A stretch of 64,000 nucleotides of DNA. Source: CAZCDS01 sp964497585. GTDB lineage: Bacteria > Desulfobacterota > Desulfomonilia > Desulfomonilales > Desulfomonilaceae. Shown in pieces: positions 9,151 to 17,604 of the stretch. The notes below the pieces were generated by a model. It was not told the origin of the DNA. It saw only the letters and a program-made list of their open reading frames with translations, and did no database searches. Positions within the stretch are counted from its first letter, which is position 1; each line of letters begins with the position of its first letter. The stretch lies in assembly GCA_964497585.1 (NCBI GenBank), contig CAZCDS010000010.1:81822-145821 (forward strand), read 5' to 3'. Position numbers and translations under genes: made by a program.

Positions 9151-9267
9151 GCGGAACTCCTTGAACACGAAATTACTTTGGTTGTCTAAAAGCCTGACCA
9201 GCCGCACGGGCTCGTCAGGCCTCGATTCCGGCCCCTCCAGGAGTGACCGTTCCGTAAAAGGATTTAT

Positions 9268-10878
9268 ATGACAATAAACGGGGCAACAAGTCAATCTTTT
9301 TCCGCGGGCTCGGAAGAAAAGGCGGCAACCAGGGCCGCGGGGGTCGTGGGCTTCTGGACTTCGCTCAGCCGGATATTCGGATTCGTCCGAGACATGGTCA
9401 TTGCCAATTTCCTGGGGGCGGGTCCATGGGCGGACGCTTTTTTCGTGGCCTTTCGCATCCCGAATCTCCTGCGCCGCCTCTTTGGGGAGGGGGCTCTTTC
9501 AGCCGCGTTCGTACCGACCTTCGTGGAAATCCTCCATCACAATGGACGACGAGACGCGGAACAACTCGCACGCGTGACTCTCACCTTCGCTGCCATGGTG
9601 CTGTCAGTGGTGACGTTGCTCGGTATTCTTTTCAGCCCGTGGATCGTGCGGATCATCGCGCCGGGATTCCTTGACGAGCCGGCCAAGTTTAGCCTCACGG
9701 TGAGCTTGAACCGGATCATGTTTCCGTACATTTTCTTCATTTCACTTGTCGCGCTCGCTTCGGGCATTCTCAACTCCATGGGCCATTTTGCCGCGCCGGC
9801 CGCGGCTCCGATCGTCTTGAACCTCTGCATGATCGGGAGCGTGGCTCTTTTCACTTCGTTCTTCGGCGTTTCGCCCCAGTACGCCCTTGCCTGGGGGGTG
9901 GTGGTCGCCGGCGTTCTCCAACTTGCGTTGCAGCTTCCTTTCATGGAGCGTTACCGAATCCGCTGGCGGCCGGATTTCAGGGTCAACAATCCCGCGCTCA
10001 GGCAAATCGGCAGGCTTTTCGCTCCCGCTGCCCTGGCCGGAGCGGTCTACCAGGTGAACGTCATGATAGGGACCATCCTTGCATCCCTGCTTCCCACCGG
10101 GAGCGTCTCGTGGCTCTATTACGCGGACCGGCTCGTGGAGTTGCCACTCGGAGTATTCGCCATTGCTCTGGGCACAGCGGTTTTGCCGTCTATGTCGAGA
10201 CTGGCGAGCATCCGCGACATGCCTGGACTGCGTCAGTCCCTTTCCTACGCTCTTCGGCTCATCGCCTTTTTTACGGTCCCCGCTTCCGTGGGGCTGATCC
10301 TGCTCCGGGAGCCAATCATCGCCTGCCTTTTTCAGCGGGGGCTTTTCGCCCATACGGACACGATGCGGACTGCTTATGCTCTGCTCTGGTACACTACCGG
10401 CCTTTGGGCCTTTTCTGGACTCAAGGTCGTCAATCAAGGTTTCTTCTCCCTCAAAGACACGCTTACCCCGTTGCTGGTAGCGGCCGCGGCGGTCATCGTC
10501 AACCTGGTCGGAGGTCTGCTGCTTATGCGCTCCATGGCGCACGGTGGCCTGGCCCTGGCGACCTCGATCGCGGCAGCGTTCAATGTGGTAATCCTCTTCG
10601 TGATCCTCGTGCGACGTCTGGGTGGTTTCCCGTTTCGGCAGTTCCTGGATTCGATGGTTCGGATCGGGGCGGCCACGGCCATCATGGGGCCTGTTGTCGC
10701 GTACCTTCCAGGTCTCGGCGCTTGGGAAGCGGGCCTCACCCTGCACAACGCCGTCATGCTTATTGTGAGCCTGGCCGGAGGTGTGGCGGTCTTCGTCGCC
10801 TCGGCCTACCTGCTGCGGTGCCCGGAATTGCGTTCGATCCTTGAAATCGCGTGGGGCCGGACTGACAGACGGTCTTAA
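9268..10878 (+). CDS. murJ: Lipid II flippase MurJ
   Basis: 536 residues, about 14 hydrophobic helices. The N-terminal region SRIFGFVRDMVIANFLGAG, then ADAFFVAFRIPNLLRRLFGEGALSAAFVP, is the hallmark of MurJ/MviN; the motif YADRLVELPLGVFAIALGTAVLP is also present. It moves lipid-linked peptidoglycan precursor from the cytoplasmic to the periplasmic leaflet. Starts at ATG 9268 after an AAAGGAT motif. The next gene is convergent, with a short inverted repeat (10894-10913) just past the stop. Confidence 0.96.
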   Translation: MTINGATSQSFSAGSEEKAATRAAGVVGFWTSLSRIFGFVRDMVIANFLGAGPWADAFFVAFRIPNLLRRLFGEGALSAAFVPTFVEILHHNGRRDAEQLARVTLTFAAMVLSVVTLLGILFSPWIVRIIAPGFLDEPAKFSLTVSLNRIMFPYIFFISLVALASGILNSMGHFAAPAAAPIVLNLCMIGSVALFTSFFGVSPQYALAWGVVVAGVLQLALQLPFMERYRIRWRPDFRVNNPALRQIGRLFAPAALAGAVYQVNVMIGTILASLLPTGSVSWLYYADRLVELPLGVFAIALGTAVLPSMSRLASIRDMPGLRQSLSYALRLIAFFTVPASVGLILLREPIIACLFQRGLFAHTDTMRTAYALLWYTTGLWAFSGLKVVNQGFFSLKDTLTPLLVAAAAVIVNLVGGLLLMRSMAHGGLALATSIAAAFNVVILFVILVRRLGGFPFRQFLDSMVRIGAATAIMGPVVAYLPGLGAWEAGLTLHNAVMLIVSLAGGVAVFVASAYLLRCPELRSILEIAWGRTDRRS

Positions 10879-10893
10879 GCGTCTTGCCAACTT

Positions 10894-10913
10894 CCGTGCA
10901 TTCAAAGGCACGG
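10894..10913 (+). terminator. Short hairpin after murJ
   Basis: CCGTGC and GCACGG form a 6-bp stem with an 8-base loop, 15 bases after the murJ stop. No T-run follows, so factor-independent termination is weakly supported. Confidence 0.3.
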
Positions 10914-11083
10914 TGCAGCATGAAAGCCCGGATCGCGCTAACCCTTGATGATGTAGGCACCGGGAGGACGTCGCTATTCCCGGCGTGGCAGATCGCTCTA
11001 ACCCAAGGGAGCTGTCAGCACACCGGTGGAAGGGTCTCCTGCTCTTTGAAGTGGTCTCATCAATAGTGGGGCGAGGCTCACGT

Positions 11084-11905
11084 TCAGTTCCCCGATCCGG
11101 TAGATGAGGCATCGCGGATACCCATCCCTCTCAGGAGCCATGTGAGTGAGCGGAGGTGACAAGAATATTCCTCTTCGAATAAAGGCTTACAGTGCTCAAG
11201 CGTAGATGTCCCAAGGAGAAGACCGGTGGCGAACTCCATGCAGCCGGGACTGCCGCATTCCCGGCAGTCGATTCCAGGGAGACGCTTGAAGATCTCTGCC
11301 GCGCTGATTCCCTGGCGCGGTTCGCGGACCGGCTCCAGCGAGAACCTCCGTTGCCAGGCCTCGCAGAAAAGCTCTACGGTGGTCCGCATCATGATCCACA
11401 GATCGAGCAGATCGTCGAGCCGAGACAATCCTATGACCCTCGGGAATATGGTGACCAGTCTGTGCTCCTCTTCGAAAGCAAGGACCGGGCCCTGCGGATG
11501 GAACGCGCCCCCCCGGATGATACGCGCCATGAGAGGTATGAGGCTGGTGGCGTCCTTCTCCACCGCGGCTTCAACGCGTATCCTCTGCGGGTCGGAAAGG
11601 CTCTGTTCCGCTTTCTCAATATGGATACTGCCCATTATCTCTCGCCATATCGAATCCGGCGGCCCCTCGTCGGGCACCTCCCCTCTGAAGGTACGGTACG
11701 GGATCACCCCGCTGAAAGGGATGCCACTCTCCTGGAGCCTCCCGAGAATCGTGCTTAGTCCGCTCGTCACCAGAACAGCCGGGTCCAGGATCCCCTCACA
11801 GAACTGAGGGGGATAGAGTGGTTCTGCGCCGACGCCGACCAGCCCGGTGAACTTGAGGCTCCCCGTGAAGGCCTGATGATCAGGAAAAATAATAACCTTG
11901 GCCAT
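11084..11905 (-). CDS. Protein with C-terminal 4Fe-4S (Fes-type) domain
   Basis: 273 residues from ATG 11905 (MAKVIIFPD...); the longer frame to 11971 adds an unlikely hydrophilic head. Near the C-terminus (about 208-245) IDCRECGSPGCMEFA plus a later HCKPL gives four cysteines in the C-X2-C-X4-C ... C order of the Fes domain (PF04060) found in RnfB and the CODH/ACS corrinoid subunit. The N-terminal part is not recognised; it has an alpha/beta look and short hydrophobic stretches but no signal peptide. It probably binds a 4Fe-4S cluster; its partner is unknown. Divergent from the spermidine-synthase-like gene. Confidence 0.6.
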   Translation of the reverse strand: MAKVIIFPDHQAFTGSLKFTGLVGVGAEPLYPPQFCEGILDPAVLVTSGLSTILGRLQESGIPFSGVIPYRTFRGEVPDEGPPDSIWREIMGSIHIEKAEQSLSDPQRIRVEAAVEKDATSLIPLMARIIRGGAFHPQGPVLAFEEEHRLVTIFPRVIGLSRLDDLLDLWIMMRTTVELFCEAWQRRFSLEPVREPRQGISAAEIFKRLPGIDCRECGSPGCMEFATGLLLGTSTLEHCKPLFEEEYSCHLRSLTWLLRGMGIRDASSTGSGN

Positions 11906-12055
11906 ATAGCATAATAACCATGGCCGCTTGTTTGAAGTCAATGACAAATTATGGTAACTGTAATGGATCAATTTGCCACGCGTCTGCGACCACGATCGCG
12001 TGAGTCCCTGACCTGGTCAAGAGCAGTAGACAACCCGGTGCGAGAGTGAACGCCT

Positions 12056-13006
12056 ATGGTGGCTGAATCACGGAAGAGACTGCTGTCGGCCGCTGAGCTG
12101 TCCGAGCGGTTGACGAGAACCTTTCGGGGAACAAGCTTCGTTGACGTCGAATCGGCAAACCGCGTGGTCGTGAACCGCGTGGGCGAGGTCGTTGCCTCTG
12201 AGGTATCACCCTTCCAGAGGATAGACATCTTCCGGACGCCTCATTTCGGGCTTGTGTTGGCCCTCGACGGCATCACACAGGTGGCCGAGCTCGACGAGCA
12301 CTTCTATCACGAACTGCTCGTTCATCCGGCCTGCCTCCTGATCCCACGGCGTGGCTCAGCGCTGATCTTGGGCGGCGGTGACGGCTGTACCGCGCGGGAA
12401 CTTCTCAAATATTCGGAGTTCGCCCCCATCGAGATGGTCGAGATCGACCGAACCGTCATCGACCTGTGCCGCTCCCATTTCAGTGCGATCAATTGCGGAG
12501 CGCTCAACGACCCGCGGCTGGAGATCATTGTCGCGGACGGGGAGGCCTATCTCAAAGCGCACCCACAGAAACGCTACGACCTGATCGTCGCAGACCTTAC
12601 CGAGCCCTATGATCTTTCCGGCCTCTCGGGGGAACTCTCCAGGCACATATTCTCACGCCACTTCTACGAGATGCTCAAGGGTCACATGCGCGAAGGAGCT
12701 ATCCTCGTAATCCAGACGGGCGCGGTCACACACCTCCCCGACGTGGATCGTCATCACCGAGCCATCATAGAGGGCCTCAGAGACAGCTTCAAAATGGTCT
12801 CCCCTGCCTATAAGTACATTCATTCCTTCGACGCGATCTGGAGCATAACACTCGCGTCCGACCGGCCATACGATGTACATCACCTCCAAGTGGATGCTCT
12901 TCTTCGCGAGCTCGGTGTATCTGACCTCCGCTATTACGACGGAATCTCGCACCAAGCTGTGTTCCAGCCTACCCCCGAAGTGAGGGACCTCTTCAGGAAT
13001 CGCTGA
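12056..13006 (+). CDS. Spermidine-synthase-like aminopropyltransferase
   Basis: 316 residues. An N-terminal beta-rich domain carries LDGITQVAELDEHFYHELLVHP, and the Rossmann core has the decarboxy-SAM-binding GGGDGCTARELLKY (canonical spermidine synthases have GGGDGGTxRE). The catalytic-loop region reads LIVADLTEPYDLSG, with Asp retained, where the classic enzyme has DSTDPxGP. It should transfer aminopropyl groups to an amine acceptor in polyamine synthesis, but the altered loop leaves the acceptor open (thermospermine, spermidine or other). No speA, speC or speD is nearby. Convergent with the endonuclease V-like gene. Confidence 0.75.
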   Translation: MVAESRKRLLSAAELSERLTRTFRGTSFVDVESANRVVVNRVGEVVASEVSPFQRIDIFRTPHFGLVLALDGITQVAELDEHFYHELLVHPACLLIPRRGSALILGGGDGCTARELLKYSEFAPIEMVEIDRTVIDLCRSHFSAINCGALNDPRLEIIVADGEAYLKAHPQKRYDLIVADLTEPYDLSGLSGELSRHIFSRHFYEMLKGHMREGAILVIQTGAVTHLPDVDRHHRAIIEGLRDSFKMVSPAYKYIHSFDAIWSITLASDRPYDVHHLQVDALLRELGVSDLRYYDGISHQAVFQPTPEVRDLFRNR

Positions 13007-13079
13007 CCGCTGAGCGTTCACCGGAGAGGACTTTTCCCGAACAAGGCGATCGCGGAGCGCCTGCCGCGTGCCCCTATGT

Positions 13080-13691
13080 TCAACCGGTGGGGCACGTAAC
13101 TGTGGCAAATGCCGACCGGCAGAGTTCGTCGGCCCTCTTGAGAAGCGTGGGGAGGCGAAAGGCCCCGTGCATGGACTTGATCCTCTCAGCCGCGACCGTG
13201 ACGTCCATCCCCGCCGCTGAAACATACAGAGGTCTCCTGCTGCGCCCTCTCACCACTGCAACCGATGGCGTCTCCCGTCTGAAGCGGCTTTTGGCAACTC
13301 CAATAACAGGTACGCGGCCGCCGAGAGACTGATGGAGATGAGCTCCGAGGCCCCGCCCCCCACGGGCGTCGAGCCACACGTACCCATCGACAATCGCGCA
13401 CTCTAGATCGTGCTTTGTGCCATCCAAGACCGGGAGGAGGCAGGGAAGCTCCCGCCTAAAGAACTCGCCGGGACGGTAAGGCTCCACAAGGGCGATCCGT
13501 CGGATTACTTCCTCTACAGCGGACGAATCGCGCCAGTCTGCAAAATAGACGCCCACAGCCACAGCGACTGTCTCTCCATAATGAACATCCAAGCAGACAA
13601 GCACATGCTCTCCGTACTCAGGGGTTGCGCGGAGCAAATCGGCAGGAGCGTCGGCGCGCTCGTGAGGGGGACTGGAGAACCCACCTGCCAA
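13080..13691 (-). CDS. Divergent endonuclease V-like protein
   Basis: 203 residues (start TTG 13691 uncertain). It follows the endonuclease V plan in order: LDVHYGE (first Asp), EPYRPGEFFRRELP (equivalent of YIPGFLSFREYP, Glu kept), AIVDGYVWLDARGGRGLGAHL (VDGHG...HPRRLGVASH; Asp kept, the following His replaced by Tyr), VPVIGVAKSRF, PLYVSAAGMDV (family His replaced by Met), and FRLPTLLKRADEL. Endonuclease V cleaves DNA or RNA one base 3' of inosine. The metal-binding acidic residues persist but two conserved family positions differ, so activity on inosine is uncertain. Lies between speE-like and the non-coding region with DnaA boxes. Confidence 0.65.
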   Translation of the reverse strand: MAGGFSSPPHERADAPADLLRATPEYGEHVLVCLDVHYGETVAVAVGVYFADWRDSSAVEEVIRRIALVEPYRPGEFFRRELPCLLPVLDGTKHDLECAIVDGYVWLDARGGRGLGAHLHQSLGGRVPVIGVAKSRFRRETPSVAVVRGRSRRPLYVSAAGMDVTVAAERIKSMHGAFRLPTLLKRADELCRSAFATVTCPTG

Positions 13692-14623
13692 CTGCCTCCG
13701 AGGTTCGCCTCGTTCCGATCAGTATGGTGGCCAACCGGACCCCCCGTCAAGCTCTGTAGTCCGGGATGGAACTTTTCGCTCACCTTTTTTCGGAGATCAC
13801 ATCATGCCACCGGAAGAGCCGAGTCTGGCAGAGAGTTCTCTTGTCTTCCTGCAAGCTTGAAAACGACGCCCACGGTACACTACATCGTGTATTCAATTTT
13901 TTTCTTGACACAAGCTATTGGGCCATCCAACTCCTTGAAAAGACGAGGTCCCCGTTTGGCCTAAGGGGGGACTGACGGGAAAACCATCCCATTCCAAGGG
14001 GCTGGCCGATACTGATTTGTCAACAGGTGTTTATAACTTCGCCGGCTTTCCTGGCAGTCGCAGCGCCCCGTATCGAGATCTCGGGGGGTTAGCTTTCTCC
14101 CCGGTTTCATTGAGGTTTTTTGCGCTGTATCGAGATTGAGCAATGTGGTCTAACGACTTTCTAACAGTAGGGCTTTTCGAGTTCTCCACAGGGTTACCAG
14201 CAAGTTATCCACAGGAGATGTGGATATCGTCGGAAAGATGAGCCAAGTCTGACAGCATGGGTTTTGGCCTCGGCAATCGTCGGGAATATCATGGTATTTC
14301 GCTTTAGCACCTCATCCACGGGAAAAGAACGGGGCTTCTACGTCCGGGAATTTCCCTTGCGTGCCGCCTGCTGGCTGGTCCGGGCTTTGCCGGGTCCCAC
14401 GATCAGAGCCTCTCATATTCCTCTTCTCGTCTTGCATAAAAGGGAGAAATATGGTTTGCATATGTCCGGTTGGACGGGCTCGGGGTCCGCGCGTCGTATG
14501 GAGGGAACAGACCCCGAGACGGGATGAGCGATCCCGCGATCGTATGACGGCAGGGATCATGGCGGCGACAACGACTATTACGCCCCCTCTTCGGGGCAGG
14601 AACTGCTTTTTCGGTCTCCCCAG
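13692..14623. other. 930-base non-coding region containing DnaA-box cluster (candidate replication origin)
   Basis: No supported gene between the endonuclease V-like gene and the diadenylate cyclase. The region contains a T-rich run near 13896-13915, a 10-base direct repeat GTATCGAGAT at 14070-14079 and 14127-14136 (57 bases apart), and a cluster of DnaA-box matches at 14182-14227. dnaA, dnaN, rpmH and gidA are not in the window. Confidence 0.45.
14182..14227. promoter_or_regulatory. Cluster of three DnaA-box matches
   Basis: TTCTCCACA (14182-14190, one mismatch), TTATCCACA (14205-14213, perfect consensus) and TGTGGATAT (14219-14227, opposite strand, one mismatch) lie within 46 bases. The consensus 9-mer TTATCCACA is the binding site of DnaA. 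Three in such a short stretch is far above chance; it may be an origin, an origin-like titration site, or DnaA regulation of the downstream diadenylate cyclase operon. Confidence 0.6.
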
Positions 14624-16072
14624 ATGCAGATCATCCGCGACTTTCTTTATTCGATAAGCGCAGTCAATGTCATAGACATGCTGATCATCGCCAGCCTAAT
14701 CTATTTCGTGCTGGCCTGGTTCATAGGGACGCGTTCGTTCCAGATCCTTGCGACACTCATAGGCATGGGGCTGCTGTACTATGCTGCGTCCAGTTTCGGG
14801 CTGATCCTCACGTCGGTCCTTTTCCAGTATCTCTGGGCGGCCATTATCATCGTGCTGGCCATCGTCTTTCAACCGGAACTGCGGGAAATGCTGGAAAGGG
14901 CCTCGCCGATCCGGTACCTCAGCGGTCGTCACTCGACTGCGGTGGAACCGGAGGTGATCGAGGAGACGGTCAATGCGGTGGCCGAACTGGCCCGCCTGAG
15001 GATCGGGGCTCTCATCGTTTTTCAGCGGGCGGACAGATTATCTGATCTGCTACTCACGGGAAAAAGGCTTGACAGTCTGATTTCGTCCGAAGCCCTGGTG
15101 ATGATCTTTCAGAAGACGTCGCCCCTCCACGACGGCGCGGTACTCGTGCTCGATGACAGAATCAAGGCGGCGAGTTGCATTCTCCCCCTCTCAACAGATG
15201 AGAGTCTCGGCACGCGCTTCGGAACCCGCCACCGGGCCGCTGTGGGACTTACCGAGCGTTCCGATGCAGTCTGTGTGGTGGTATCGGAGGAGCGGGGAGA
15301 AGTCTCGCTCGCCCAGCGCGGGGAAATCACCAATTACAGGAGAAAGGGTGACTTCCGTGAGGCTCTGGAGCGCAGTTTCATTTCCGGACGCCTCTTCGAG
15401 GAGCATGTGCGTCGAGGACCGACCGGTCTGATCACCGCGAACTGGCGTCTGAAGATCCTGTCACTTGTCACCGCGGCGTTTCTTTGGTTCGTGATAGTCG
15501 GGCCCCACAGTTCAGAAATAGGCCTCTCCGTGCCAATTCAATATGCCAACCTGCCTCCGGGCATGGAGGTGACCGGAAAGTGGATGGACCGCCTCGAGGT
15601 CCGGGTGAGAGGGTCGGAGACGAGCCTGGCCAATCTCAAGCCCGGTTCCGTCAGGGCGCTGGTGGACCTGAGCAAAGTGGTGACCGGTCTGAACTTCTTC
15701 AGAATATCGAGCCAGGACATACAGGTTCCTCCGGGTATAGCCATAGCCAAGATCAGGCCGTCCGATCTGGAACTCACCGTTAGGGCCTCAGCGGAAAAGG
15801 ATTTTCCTGTAGTACCAACAGTTATCGGAGCGATCCCGGCGAACATGAGAGTTTCCGTTAGACCCCGGTTGGTCAAGGTGAGAGCCCTCCCTGATGAGCT
15901 GGGACAAATCAAATCGGTCGTCACGGATCCTATTCGAATTTCCCAGTTGATCGACAAAAAGCAAAGGAAAGTCTCTGTGGCAGTCAAACCCGAATCGGTA
16001 CGGATCGAAGCGATCGACCCAGCGCAAGTCAGCGTTACCCTGGAGGCCAAGGAGCGTGATGCGAGTCGATAG
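14624..16072 (+). CDS. cdaA: Diadenylate cyclase CdaA fused to YbbR (CdaR-type) repeats
   Basis: 482 residues. Three N-terminal transmembrane helices (about 14-33, 39-56, 59-82) lead into a DisA_N cyclase domain (about 95-265) with both active-site motifs intact: LHDGAVLVL (170-172 DGA) and RHRAAVG (202-204 RHR). A fourth hydrophobic helix (about 277-293) is followed by an extracytoplasmic part (about 295-478) made of YbbR-like beta repeats (GMEVTG, VRVRGSETSLANL, RALVDLS). CdaA makes c-di-AMP from two ATP. In Firmicutes the YbbR part is a separate regulatory protein, CdaR; here both are one chain. The stop overlaps the next gene by 17 bases. Confidence 0.9.
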   Translation: MQIIRDFLYSISAVNVIDMLIIASLIYFVLAWFIGTRSFQILATLIGMGLLYYAASSFGLILTSVLFQYLWAAIIIVLAIVFQPELREMLERASPIRYLSGRHSTAVEPEVIEETVNAVAELARLRIGALIVFQRADRLSDLLLTGKRLDSLISSEALVMIFQKTSPLHDGAVLVLDDRIKAASCILPLSTDESLGTRFGTRHRAAVGLTERSDAVCVVVSEERGEVSLAQRGEITNYRRKGDFREALERSFISGRLFEEHVRRGPTGLITANWRLKILSLVTAAFLWFVIVGPHSSEIGLSVPIQYANLPPGMEVTGKWMDRLEVRVRGSETSLANLKPGSVRALVDLSKVVTGLNFFRISSQDIQVPPGIAIAKIRPSDLELTVRASAEKDFPVVPTVIGAIPANMRVSVRPRLVKVRALPDELGQIKSVVTDPIRISQLIDKKQRKVSVAVKPESVRIEAIDPAQVSVTLEAKERDASR

Positions 16073-17510
16073 AGCAGCGATTGTAGCTTGTTCCCAAGTC
16101 CCGGGGCCGCTCGAAGGCTTCGTGGCGTTGACAGCCAACGTTACGGAAGCATTTACGGTCGCCCTCTTACTGATCGACAACTCCCAGGATCACCTGCGCA
16201 TGGCTGCCTGCCAATCGCTGAGCGACCACGTGATCCGAAACGCCAGCCTCTCGGTCCGATCCGGGCTGTGGGCAGAACTGCTCCGCAAGGGCGCGCCTAC
16301 TCAGGAACCGCACTTCGACGGAGACTCCGCGGATCTGGGCCTCTATGCAAAATCCGAGGACATCAGAGCGTACATGACCGCGCCGGTCGGAGACCGGGGA
16401 CTGCTGTGGGTGGACACGCGCAGAACCTACAGCTTCACAGCCAAGGATCTGAAGATACTGGGGGAGTTTGCGCGGACGGCAGAGAGTCTCCTCGGGCTGC
16501 ACCGCGCGTCGGACCGTTTGGATGGGGCTCGCTGGGCGCTGGATCTTCTTGCGAGTGTGATCCCGGAAGGGGAGGACCTGTCGGATTTAGAGAACCACGG
16601 CCTCGATTTCTTCGTCAAGAGGCTCATGGAAAAGGGCGGGTTCGACGGTGCGCTCGCAGCGATCGAGGTTGACCGCGGCCAGATCCTGCGTATCGCGGCG
16701 TCGGAGGGATTCGCGCCATGGGTGCGCAGGGGCAGGCTCGTTCGTAAGCGCCAGGGCGCCGTCAAACTGGCGCTGGAAAGCCAAACGCCGTTTGTCATCA
16801 CCGACGCGGACCGGGACGCGTCTCCACCGACTCTCTTCCACCGCAACGAAAGAGTAGGCTTCGACGTCAAGAGCCTTGTGGTGGTTCCCTGTTCAGGAGG
16901 ACCGCAAGATGGCGTACTTCTCATGGCGTCAGCAAGGCCCGATCCGCGGCTGGAGGGAGCGGAGACTACCATGCAGATCCTGAAGGGACTTGTCGGGCTT
17001 GTGCAGTCCGCGTCCTTTCATCAGCGCCTCCTTGCGCGGGTACGAAGACACGATGGAGAATCGGGCCTGGTCTCCGAGGGGTACTTCCGCCAGATGAGTG
17101 GCGAGCTCTTCGCCGGCGTGAAGGAACGAAAGGGAAAACTCGTGCTGCTGCTTTCACAGGTGACTGACATGGACAGGATCTATGTGCAGCACGATCATGC
17201 TCTGGTCAATCGTTTCCTCGAAGCGTTCACGGACCGCTTTGGAAAAACCGCTCGCAGGCAAGGGGTCATAGGCAAGTTTCGAACCGGTGGGTTCGGTCTC
17301 ATCCTGGAGGATCTCCCCATGCGGGAAATGGACCGCCTCATTGAGAGGACGCTTCAAGCCCTCGCGCCGGGCCGAATCGATCTCGGTGGAGAAGAGATAC
17401 GTTTCCGCGTACGCGTGAGTGCGGCTCACTACCCGGGGGACTGCAGCGATCTTCCCGGATTGTGGGAGACCGCCCTGAGCAGGCTGGACGCGCCGGTTCC
17501 TGGGCCTTGA
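16056..17510 (+). CDS. Tandem-GAF protein with degenerate GGDEF domain
   Basis: 484 residues (GTG 16056 or ATG 16059; both overlap the end of cdaA, so translation is probably coupled). Two GAF-like sensory domains (about 10-150 and 165-325) are followed by a C-terminal GGDEF-like domain (about 340-480). Where diguanylate cyclases have the GGDEF loop, this protein has GKFRTGGFGLIL; the catalytic Asp/Glu are absent, so cyclic di-GMP synthesis is unlikely, although nucleotide sensing remains possible. Lying between the c-di-AMP cyclase and mreB, it may connect second-messenger sensing to envelope growth; this is inference. Confidence 0.7.
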   Translation: MMRVDRAAIVACSQVPGPLEGFVALTANVTEAFTVALLLIDNSQDHLRMAACQSLSDHVIRNASLSVRSGLWAELLRKGAPTQEPHFDGDSADLGLYAKSEDIRAYMTAPVGDRGLLWVDTRRTYSFTAKDLKILGEFARTAESLLGLHRASDRLDGARWALDLLASVIPEGEDLSDLENHGLDFFVKRLMEKGGFDGALAAIEVDRGQILRIAASEGFAPWVRRGRLVRKRQGAVKLALESQTPFVITDADRDASPPTLFHRNERVGFDVKSLVVVPCSGGPQDGVLLMASARPDPRLEGAETTMQILKGLVGLVQSASFHQRLLARVRRHDGESGLVSEGYFRQMSGELFAGVKERKGKLVLLLSQVTDMDRIYVQHDHALVNRFLEAFTDRFGKTARRQGVIGKFRTGGFGLILEDLPMREMDRLIERTLQALAPGRIDLGGEEIRFRVRVSAAHYPGDCSDLPGLWETALSRLDAPVPGP

Positions 17511-17604
17511 CTTCGTGCCGAAGCACGGTGTGGAGACACTCTCAACGAGACCGACCTCGCCCTATTCGCTCCTCGATTGCCAATCGTCAGAGCCGGCCAT
17601 TCAC

